From positions 3,596,001 through 3,660,000 of the forward strand of contig JAHEWK010000003.1 in the NCBI GenBank assembly GCA_020740775.1: a DNA stretch of 64,000 bases, in the 5' to 3' direction. Shown here piece after piece: positions 55,569 through 64,000 of this stretch. Origin of the DNA: Ilyonectria destructans. Its lineage: Eukaryota; Ascomycota; Sordariomycetes; Hypocreales; Nectriaceae. The notes beneath the pieces are model-generated. The model was not told the DNA's origin. It did not search any database and was given only the letters and a program-made list of their open reading frames with translations. Within the stretch, counting starts at the first letter, position 1. Every line of letters begins with the position of its first letter. The position numbers and the translations under genes are program-made.

Positions 55569-56427
55569 GGCGGCGGGGACCAGGGGGGCGGGTTCGACGG
55601 GGGACGGGGGACGGAACGGCTACGTCGATCGCGCTGCGGCAGGTTCGTGATCGGGATGGAGGGTGGGAGGAGCGCGTCGAGGAGAAGAGGTGAGGCGGGC
55701 GGGAGGAGAGAGCAGCTCCACCCTGGCTTTGGTCAGTCGACGGCTGTCTATGATATACGGCATTCTCTGAAGGGGGGGTGGGAAGGCCTACGTCGATGTT
55801 GGCCGCTGACGACGCCGTTGGGACAAGGCAACGATGGTAGCGGGTTGGCGGTTGGGGCTTGGGCAGGCGACCGCGCGTTGCGCACGAAATCCGCGATGAC
55901 GACAGGCGGCGACGGCGGCGACAGCGACGGGCGATAGGCGATAAGCAGCGAGTGATGGGCAACGCGCGACGCCTTGGGATGGGAGACAAAGAGGACAGAT
56001 GGGAAGCCTGGGCAGTTGGGGAACGTGTGTCGTCGATGTGGATGTGTGGAGGGCGGCACTAGCGACATGAAGCTCGCTGGGTAGGGGGTGGTGTGGCCGT
56101 GAACGAGTCTGTAGGTGCTATCGTCCAGTATCCGACCAACTGGAGGCCTGGCCTTGCGGCGCCTTGTCCTGCCTGGGGTGGCATGCACCAGCTGGAGGGG
56201 GCCACATGATTGGCAGCCTCCCAAGGTCCAGTGCGTACCGTCTGCGGCGCTGCGATTCTGCACGGCCTTGGCCACCCCCGGACGACCTTGATCCAGTTGC
56301 GACAGCGTCGTGAGACGTGAGAGGTCACACCGGAATGGGAATGGGAATGGGATGGAGGGAGGTTTACCTCCGACCGGGCGCCATCAACGTGGGGAGACCC
56401 AGACCCGGGCCCGCGACCCGGAGCCTT

Positions 56428-56460
56428 GGGGCGTCGAGGGGCGTCGAGGGGCGCCGAGGG
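56428..56460 (+). repeat. GGGGCGTCGA-type tandem repeat, three copies
   Basis: Two perfect copies and one copy with one substitution of a 10-bp unit lie in the promoter block. Confidence 0.85.
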
Positions 56461-57093
56461 GAGACTGAGACGAGGCTGGATGTTCCAGGCCCCCGAGGCT
56501 GGCTCGCATAGCAGAGTAGCTGAACTGCCTCCCATACTCCGTACCGTCCTCCTCTCCCGCGCGAGCGCAACACAAAATCCGCCTAGAGATATGAACCCGC
56601 CGGATGAGGCGGATAGACGGGCGGCTAGACGGGCTAAGCTCTGGTTTACGAGGGCGGACCGTGGAGGGCCGGACACGACCCGTTGGTAGGGAACACCATG
56701 AAAGCCAAGGACAAGGGATTAGCTTGATACGATGGCGGAGTAGGCAACACCTCCAAGGACCTCCAAGGACGACCAAGGCAGCCAGCCTTGCATCGTGCAT
56801 GTGTTTTAGGCCGTTGGTCGTATGGATACCACCAAGACGGGCGTCAAACGTGCTTACGGGATGCCGTGCGCAGAGAACCGCTCCAGAAAAGAAGATGGTG
56901 TCCCTCGGCGAGGCGCGTGGCCAAGGAGCACGCCGCGGATGGGAAACGCTCCAACGCATGACCGCGCAAGGGGGAGGCGAGGTGGGAGACTGAGGGGGGA
57001 GTCGATTCCATGTTGCATCCCGAGGAGACCCTAGAGTCCAGCAACAGGTTTGCCTTGGTGTCTTAAATCCCGAGTCACGCTCAACCTGGCGCC

Positions 57094-57111
57094 CACACAC
57101 ACACACACACC
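57094..57111 (+). repeat. (CA)n dinucleotide repeat
   Basis: About nine CA units lie in a row within the SFT2/bHLH intergenic block. Confidence 0.9.
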
Positions 57112-57180
57112 CACCCTCCTCGACCTGGCGGGCTTCTATCAGCACGGCGGGCACGGTGGGGATAATGGACACTGGCGTCT

Positions 57181-57217
57181 ACCACCATCATCATCACCAC
57201 CACCACCACCACCATCA
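57181..57217 (+). repeat. (CAC/CAT)n trinucleotide repeat
   Basis: About twelve trinucleotide units of CAC or CAT lie in non-coding DNA. A second, shorter CAC run is found near 57850-57870. Confidence 0.88.
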
Positions 57218-58152
57218 GCAGTTGACTGCCATGAAATGGCCAAAGCCCAAGGACTAAAGCCCCAACTGTCGTCCGCTATACCTAGAGCATGGCGGGTCAG
57301 AAGATGATGAGCCTCGTACAGATGACTTTGCTGGAGGGCTGGTATTTTTAGCTAGCTGGGGCGAGTATAAAATGGAGGTACTTCGCTCTGTGTTGGGGCC
57401 TAGAAGCCGATCCGCCATTAACTTGCAGCTGTTGGTGACACACCGAAACCGAAACGTAAAGGACAAACAAGCAAGATCGGAAGAAGAAGACGCGCGAGAG
57501 ATCAAGAGCCAAACGCCATCAACGTACCTACCTACCTTAGCCAGGCCTCTCGTTTTGCGCCCAACGTTTCGGACGCCGCTTGACAGTCACCCACACTGGC
57601 CGCCACCTCCAATCGCCCACCGCCAATCGTGTGTCTACCGAGAGAGTGCGCATAAGTGCAAATCAAGACGCACCTCCAGGACCAAACTAGCCTCGCCATC
57701 GTCAAGAAGCGGTCACAGCTCAGATCCCCGTCGGTCGCCCTGTCGCCTGTCGCGTCGCACAGGAGCCTCTCTGGCTAGAACCTCTCCAGGTCCATCACTT
57801 ACACTGCACCTTGGCGTCCCCTCTGCCTCCATTCCTGGCCGCCAGCAACCACCACCACCACCACCACCTACACCACCTCCTTCAGCTCTCAGCCCCCGTT
57901 CATCAGCCCGTGGCGCCGCGCCAGAATACCATAAAACGTCAGACCGCCTGCTGGATATCCGGCACTTGCACCGTCAACCGCACATCTCACGCCTATCATC
58001 ACCGTATCCCGTTCGCGCCCCCGCCGCTTCTCGTCCCATACCGAACCGGACCAAACCTGAGGATCCTCCGGGACGCCCATCAGCAGTAGTTGAGAATAGA
58101 CACGGGAAACGCAACAAAACAACGCCGTCGAGTGTCATCATCACTGCCTCCT

Positions 58153-58178
58153 TCACCTCACCTCACCTCACCTCACCT
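58153..58178 (+). repeat. (CCTCA)n pentanucleotide repeat
   Basis: Five consecutive CCTCA-type units lie in the CT-rich leader. Confidence 0.88.
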
Positions 58179-59961
58179 TAAGTTAACCTACCCCGGGAAC
58201 CTGCGCCTCTCCATCGCTGCTCATCGCTGGCCATCGCTGTCCGTCTCATTCGCTCTGTGCCTCTCAGCCTCACCGGTTAGCGATTCGCTCACGCAATCCA
58301 TCTGGCCCGCCCCGCCCCGGTCGACTACCCCGTTGGATGCACTGCTGCACCGCTGCTGTCGCTCATACCCAACGCAGACAAGACGGACTTGGCCGTGTTG
58401 CGCCTCCCCCAGAGTACCTGGATTTCTTAGTACCTCTCCCCGATATCCAAGGTACCTCCTACGAGCTTCCGTCCCCAGAAGGAGACAGAGCTGAGAGCAA
58501 GGGAGCATCGAGTGCTGTACCGTATACAATAATAGTCTCTCTACGGCATCAACTCGCAGTCTACCAACCCTCATCCCCCCAAACTCTACCAACCCGGACG
58601 GACTTCGTCATCGTCCGCCATCACCTCGTCTATTATACTTGCTCTCGTCCCGGCTGTGCAACCCAACCCACCTCGTCTCTCCCGACGCAGCCGAACCAAA
58701 GCGACAGTTTCCATGCTTCCGGACTGTCGTCAACGAACCAGTGGTGAGTAACAGAGCAAGCCCGTTTCCTCTCCCCCCCTCCCCCATCTTTCACGACACC
58801 TCGCTTTACTTCCCCTTCTCCGAGTTTCCCTGCGCATCACCGCTCTTCTCCCTTTCCTACGCCACCACTCCCTCGATAACCCCCCCTCCTCCTGCTTCTC
58901 CCTATCCCTCCCCCGCCGTTGGCTGTTGGCTGCGGCTGGCTATGTCCCTACCCGACGCTTTCATCCTCCTCCCGCGCGCGCGCATTCGCTGACTGGTGGC
59001 CACGATTCCAAGAACAGCCACTTTCGTGAACAGACGCCCGACACCGCCTGCCTTCCCTAGCGCTTCAGCCACTAAGACAGGCAGCGTCCAACCCGAGCCA
59101 GAGCCTGAGCAGCCAACACCTGAGGTGTCTCTGCCTCTGTCTCTCTCTCCTGTTTCCTCCCTCGACGCTACGAGTCTCCCCCTGCAGTCCCCTATCCTTG
59201 CACTCCCGCGCCAACTCGACCACCGCTGCGACCACGTAAAGCCGCCTACGACCCCCACCCCTGATCCTCCTACCATCCACTGGGGCTAGCACCACCCTAC
59301 AGTGTCGCAAGCCCGTGCGTACCCCAAAGAAAGGGCCCCCTCCCCCAAGTCCAAGCCCACACCCGCACCAACGCCCCAGAACCTGGCCTGAGTCCCGCCA
59401 TTTCAACCACAAGCTCTCTCCGCCCGCCTCCCTCCGACTCCGACTCAGACTCACCCACAATCCCTCTCTTGCGACCACCGACTCCGACGTCGCTTCCACC
59501 ATCGTCACCGCGAGCCGACCCCTCTCGACTGCTCTCGTCCTGGCGATTCTCTTGATGGCCTCCAAGTAGCCGCCTGCTTCGTTCCTACGTCACCCTCCCC
59601 AGCGCCTCAGCTGCCTGCGAGGTGAGTCCTGACTCCTAGCCCTTGGCGCTCGCTCCCCGCCACTCTCCTGGCTGTGTCCTCGAGCGGGAGCCGGAGCGGG
59701 CATTCCAGCTGTCCCCTTCGCTGCCCCGAGGCTGCCTCGTCCGCCATCTCCCCGCTCTGCTGCAGTCACTCTGGGATGCTGATGCAATAATCCAAACAGG
59801 TTCCCAATAACCAATAAACCTTCTGACTATTCCGACGAGTTTTTTTTGCCGAACTGGCGCGCACCCACAATATTCTGCCATATTCTGCCCACATACCTTC
59901 CTCTAGGGCAACAACATCTGATCTAGCATCCACCCCAAGCCTAGTCTCGCCATCACTTACG

Positions 59962-61539
59962 ATGGCCCAGCACGGCTTCAACCAATTTGGCTCCGGCCAC
60001 AACGCCGGTAGTATTGACCCCAACGACCTCAACATGGGCAGCGGCTACCCTGCCTCCTACTCCAACAATAACAATAACAACAATAACAACTTCAACTCGA
60101 ATTCTGGTACCGGCACAAACGGATTTTCTAGCGGCTCCGCCTTGTTCGGCGATGATGAGCTCCTTGATGGCCTCACCAGTCCCGCAGATGCCCAGCCCGT
60201 CATGTCAGGCCAGGGTCAAGATTTCTCCGGTATCATGGGCTTCTCCCAGGGAGGGTTTGCTCAACCCCATATGAACGGCTACTCAAACACCCCCGATGGG
60301 GACCCCATCCAGAGCCCCTACGCAGCCGGCTTTACCAATCAGTTCCGCCAAATGCAACCCGGCCACTCACTTGGTACCTCTCTGCACTCCCCCCTGTCCT
60401 ATTCCAACTCCCCCTTGGCAGACATGAACGCCGACGACCCAAACCTCCTCAAGGCTCGCGCCCGGATGTCCCAGCAGATGCAGCGAAAAGCGTCTAGCAG
60501 CCGCAGCCCCATGACCCCAAAGACCGCCAGCCTCCATGGAATGAACATCGGATCCCAAGACTCCCAAGGCTTTGGGGCACAGCCCATCCGGACTACCGGT
60601 ATGCATGAGAAGTCGCCTTCTGGCCAGTGGATGAACACCCCGACCGGTAGCATTCCTGCCTCGTACAACTCCGGTTTCTCCTCGCCCATGCAACCATCCA
60701 TGGGCCAGATCAATGAAGTCATGATGAAGGGGGGCACTTCAATGCCCGCCAAGCTCGGCGTGCCTCCAGCCGCCGTCTCATCACAGGAAATGAAGCGGAA
60801 ACGACGCCGGGAGTCCCACAATCTGGTAGAGCGCCGTCGACGTGACAACATCAATGAGAGGATACAGGACCTTAGCAGATTGGTTCCCACTCACCGCCTG
60901 GAGGACGAGAAGATCCGAAAACTCATCCAGAACGGGACTCCACTTTCTCCCACGCTCACCGGCATCCCCAGTCCATCCCAGGCGACCTCAAGTCTTGCCG
61001 GCCCCGGCGCGCGGAGAGCGGCTGGAGCCAGCGCTGGCAACATCACCACTGGCCTCCCGCTCGAAGAGAAGGACAAGGGCCCAAACAAGGGCGACATCCT
61101 CAACGGTTCTGTTAGCTGGACCCGGGATCTCATGTGGATGCTCCACCTCAAGCTTCAACAGCAAGAGGAAATGATGAACACGATCGCTGAGCTTGGCGGT
61201 CATTTCCCATTCGAGCAGACCGAGGATGAACGACGCATGCAAACCGAACTTATGGATGCCATCAGCAAGAACGAGCCCGGCATGCTCTCTTACTCTCGCA
61301 CCGCTGGATCCGGTCTTCGTGTGCCTCACCACACCGACTATCGAGGCGAGCCGGTTGATGGCTTGGGTGGAGGTGTCGACCCCCTCTCGATCAGCCCAGA
61401 TGAGAATGGAAGTGGTGTCATGGCCGGTGGCCTGGGAGATGCCGACCAGTATTGGCACGATCCCGATGACAACGGCAGCGGACGAGCTTCCCTTAATTTT
61501 AAAGAGGAAGACGAGTACGACATGGACCTTACTCAGTAG
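59962..61539 (+). CDS. bHLH transcription factor with expanded loop
   Basis: A nuclear regulator expected to bind E-box DNA as a dimer. A single exon of 525 residues. The N-terminus is Asn/Gly/Ser-rich, with a nine-Asn run near residue 36. The basic region and helix 1 lie at about 277-308: KRKRRRESHNLVERRRRDNI, then NERIQDLSRLVPTH. The His, Glu and Arg contacts of class B E-box binding (HNLVERRRR) are present. Helix 2 is only reached at about residue 374, in KGDILNGSVSWTRDLMWML and the leucine-bearing LKLQQQEEMMNTIAEL. The loop therefore spans about 65 residues, rich in Ser/Pro/Ala. The C-terminus is acidic. The domain arrangement resembles fungal HLH factors annotated as GlcD-gamma or USF/MITF-like; I give no orthologue name. 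Its leader is long and may contain introns. Confidence 0.92.
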   Translation: MAQHGFNQFGSGHNAGSIDPNDLNMGSGYPASYSNNNNNNNNNFNSNSGTGTNGFSSGSALFGDDELLDGLTSPADAQPVMSGQGQDFSGIMGFSQGGFAQPHMNGYSNTPDGDPIQSPYAAGFTNQFRQMQPGHSLGTSLHSPLSYSNSPLADMNADDPNLLKARARMSQQMQRKASSSRSPMTPKTASLHGMNIGSQDSQGFGAQPIRTTGMHEKSPSGQWMNTPTGSIPASYNSGFSSPMQPSMGQINEVMMKGGTSMPAKLGVPPAAVSSQEMKRKRRRESHNLVERRRRDNINERIQDLSRLVPTHRLEDEKIRKLIQNGTPLSPTLTGIPSPSQATSSLAGPGARRAAGASAGNITTGLPLEEKDKGPNKGDILNGSVSWTRDLMWMLHLKLQQQEEMMNTIAELGGHFPFEQTEDERRMQTELMDAISKNEPGMLSYSRTAGSGLRVPHHTDYRGEPVDGLGGGVDPLSISPDENGSGVMAGGLGDADQYWHDPDDNGSGRASLNFKEEDEYDMDLTQ

Positions 61540-62365
61540 TTGACCAGTTGAGCTCGACCATCATTTTCTCCAAACGGTCATATCTTGAGAAGGGCAGTCC
61601 CTCAGCCTGGGAATCCCAGATAGGCCGAGGTGGAGACGATGGATCTTGGCCTCTTGCTTGCATTGTTTGCTTTCGGCGTTCGCATCATCATGGCATCTCC
61701 GCCCTCCTCTCCAGCTTTGCTCAGCATTTAGGGGCACCGCTTTGAGGGCTGTGGCTCCTTCGGCGTTGGGTTTATTTGCGACCCAGCAGGGTTGTTCTGG
61801 TTTGTTTGACGTTTTCCCCCCCGAGGAGCGATTTCGGGGTGTCAGGGCGTGGGTAAGGTATGGTATATAGGCATGCTTATACAGAGCTGGGGGCATATCC
61901 GAACTATTTTCTACCATTGTCCTTTTTCTGGGGTTTCGCTATGGATTTTTATCTTCACGCTGGGGTTTGTTCGTTTTTGCGTTGCGAATACCTTTGTGCT
62001 CAATCAAGGGCGGAGGATGGAAGACAGGGGATTGGGAGCATATGGGCTTTTCTTCTTATTTTATCGTGTCGTTGTTTAATCCATGGTACTGCCGAGTTCT
62101 TGTTCCTGCTTGACGATTCTAGCGATGGGGATTTGCTTCATTGTACGGATTTCTCGGGCGGGACTCGAGCGTCAGGCATCTGCATTTGTGTATTTATCAT
62201 AGTTTTACATCCTTTTTTATCATTATGTTTGCTCAGATACCAGCAGCGAGCTACCTATTATACAATCATATTCCAACTCTTCATGCCTCTCGAGTCCCGG
62301 TATTCAAGAAATTTGTGCCCTCTTTTGTAGCAAATGAGTGTAATGCGACAAAATGCAAGGCCCAA
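61540..62365. other. Convergent intergenic (3' UTRs)
   Basis: T-rich sequence between two convergent genes. There is no supported gene; frames are short. Confidence 0.5.
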
Positions 62366-64000
62366 TCACCAATGCCGGGCACATAGTAGGTGTTCACTCA
62401 TGGCGGTGAGCATGTTCCAGACCTCCTTGCGTTTCATTTCCTCCTGCAGGGCGATGCGTTCAAGGGCGCATTGGCCATCAAAGTACTTGGACAGCCGCTG
62501 CCAACCCGTGCGGAGCTTGTCATCGGTGAAGCGTCGTGCGATGGCGGAAAGGTAGCGTGACTCCTTGCCGGTGGCCTTCTTGGTGTCAAGGATGATGTGC
62601 GGTGTCAGGCCAGCGAGGTGAGCATGGTCGTTGACGGACGGGTGGGCGGTGGCTATGGGGACAGTCTTGCGGGCGTGGGCAGTGGCTTTCTCGGCTGCTT
62701 CGCGATGGGCTTTGGAGGCGATGCGCTCGAGTCGGGCCTTTTCTGCGGCCTGCTCCGTCATGGTGGGGACGTTGGAACCGTCGGTGCCGGAATGATCCTC
62801 GGAGGACTCGGAGGTGCGGGGCGGGGCTGCGCCGGACGAGTCCTCGGAGCGGGCCCCGTCAGCGTCGGTCGCAGCGCGGAGGTCCTCGGCCTCCATCTCG
62901 TAATCAACCTCGTAGAGGATCTCAGGCCAGACGACGACGTAGGCAAAGGTGCACAGCTGGGTGACCCAGCCGCGTCGCATGAGCCAGGCGAGCATGAGGA
63001 GGTAGGTTGGCCGATGGGCCTTGCTCGGGGAGAACCCTTTATAAGGCCGCGGGCACTGGGAGAGCTCGGCGAGGAAGTTGGGGAGGGGCGGGGCAAGGGG
63101 AAATGCACGTTGCCATTCAAGTGTGTCCTGGGGGAGCTGCGTGTAGTCCGCATTGGGAGACCCGATATACTGGTCGCGCGCGTGGAGGGGCGGGATAGCG
63201 ATGGCGCGACGCCAGAAGATGAAGTGCTGGGCATACTTGCGGACCTGTCCTACGGTGAGAATATTGCTCTGGCCTACTTGATGGAAGCTGCGAGACTCAT
63301 GTTAGCACTGGGGTCGAACAATGGAGATGTATGTGGACATGGATTCAATGGTGATTTTGGGACTTGCACGTACGACATTGTTGGTTTGGAGAGTCGCACA
63401 AACTCAACCATAGAAGCGGTTGTTGGATCTGGGTCAGCTTGAAGCTCTGAGATGATCTTCTTTTCGTCATCCAGAAGTAAGAGGGCGAAATTGCGGTCGA
63501 GGAAGCCAGGTTCCTCAAAGGCGTCTTGACTCATAAACGAGTTGGCAGTGGTGATCCAGAGGCCGCGCTGAGCCGGTGCCTCGCCCTGGGGAAGATCGTC
63601 GACGTAGAAGGGTACAGGGATCTGAACTGAGGGTGTGAGGGAGCCTGCGGCAGTTTCGAGATGGAGTGTCGCGATCCGGTTCTGCGACACGCCCTCGTAG
63701 ATGTCATGCATGGCAGCGGCCAGTGACGAGCTCTGCAGTATTTCCTTCCATAGCACGTTCATCTTTTTGCCTGTGTTTGATATCAGTCAACGTGCTCAAG
63801 TGAGTCAGGAGGAGATCAGAGGGACATACGCTCTTCGCGGGCTTTGTCCTTGGCGACGAGGATGCGCTTCGACTCCTTCCAGACGAATTCGCTATGCTGT
63901 TGGCTATATTTAAAGGCCTTGCTGATCTTCTTGACGAGGTGATCATAAACAGCGTCGATGACCTCCTTGACCTCGTTGCTCTTGGGGTTAAGGATGAAGA
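62366..64000 (-). CDS. NPR3: Nitrogen permease regulator 3 (Npr3), 5' end outside window
   Basis: A subunit of the Iml1-Npr2-Npr3 (SEACIT/GATOR1) complex, the GTPase-activating complex that shuts down TORC1 on amino-acid or nitrogen starvation, at the vacuole. The visible part has three exons (63830 to beyond 64000, 63770-63374, 63287-62366), about 496 residues. Family sequences seen in order: FILNPKSNEVKEVIDAVYDH, KISKAFKYSQQHSEFVWKES, RILVAKDKAREERKKMNVLW, the RNFALLLLDDEKKIISEL segment, then FHQVGQSNILTVGQVRKYAQ across an intron, HFIFWRRAIAIPPLHARDQY, YLLMLAWLMRRGWVTQLCTF, and the C-terminal winged-helix-like end with LRTGWQRLSKYFDGQCALER. A low-complexity Ala/Glu/Ser insert lies between the last two. 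The N-terminal longin part lies beyond the window edge. It is convergent with the bHLH gene. Confidence 0.93.

Larger units (their letters stand above)
55569..59961. promoter_or_regulatory. 4.4-kb divergent promoter block of SFT2 and the bHLH gene
   Basis: The left kilobase is G/A-rich on the plus strand (SFT2 leader side). From about 57.3 to 59.96 kb the plus strand is strongly C/T-rich, suggesting a leader of up to 2.6 kb for the bHLH gene. Donor-like gtgagt sites near 58743 and 59622 suggest 5' UTR introns. Upstream ATGs are frequent, and frames here are Ser/Pro/Thr-rich without domains. Several simple repeats are listed separately. Confidence 0.55.

Overview
The window is nuclear DNA of a filamentous ascomycete. 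Genes carry short introns (about 50-165 bp) with GTRNGT donors, CTAAC/CTGAC-like branch sites and YAG acceptors, and gene starts are preceded by long pyrimidine-rich leaders. The protein families (Zn2Cys6 and C2H2 regulators, a DUF3824-type protein, acetate kinase, a GST with a long N-terminal extension) fit Pezizomycotina. The flavour is Sordariomycetes, probably Hypocreales, but that placement is inference. I rebuilt most gene models by splicing across frames; in every complete model the exons join into a reading frame divisible by three.

Layout. 2.2-9.0 kb: mitochondrial ribosomal protein uL2m (minus), B-type cyclin (plus), THO-complex WD40 protein Tex1 (plus). 11.4-18.5 kb: a Zn2Cys6 transcription factor, a broken FAD synthetase gene that has lost its catalytic core, and a GST-domain protein fused to a His/Pro-rich, basic N-terminal half. 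18.8-27.4 kb: a phosphate:H+ symporter (minus) with an Asn/Pro/Met-rich loop, a conserved-looking protein of unknown function, and acetate kinase. 28.3-29.2 kb: a two-finger C2H2 factor (minus). 29.2-37.1 kb: almost 8 kb with no convincing gene, rich in simple repeats, with one weak candidate for a small secreted protein. 37.1-41.4 kb: the splicing factors PRP31 and CLF1, head to head over a 306-bp shared promoter. 43.1-51.6 kb: a large Gly/Ala-zipper, Arg/Ser-rich DUF3824-like protein and a La-motif RNA-binding protein. 54.6-55.6 kb: the Golgi traffic protein SFT2. 60.0-61.5 kb: a bHLH regulator with a very long loop. 62.4 kb to the window end: the 3' part of NPR3, a TORC1 regulator.

The genes are mostly housekeeping genes plus regulators. 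I see no biosynthetic cluster, CRISPR array, intact transposon, rRNA or tRNA. The clearest functional grouping is the PRP31/CLF1 pair, both spliceosome components. I found no convincing undescribed multi-gene system. The items most worth a second look are the decayed FAD synthetase, the GST fusion, the stop-free 108-bp intron in PRP31, the expanded-loop bHLH, the multi-zipper protein, and the large repeat-bearing intergenic blocks.
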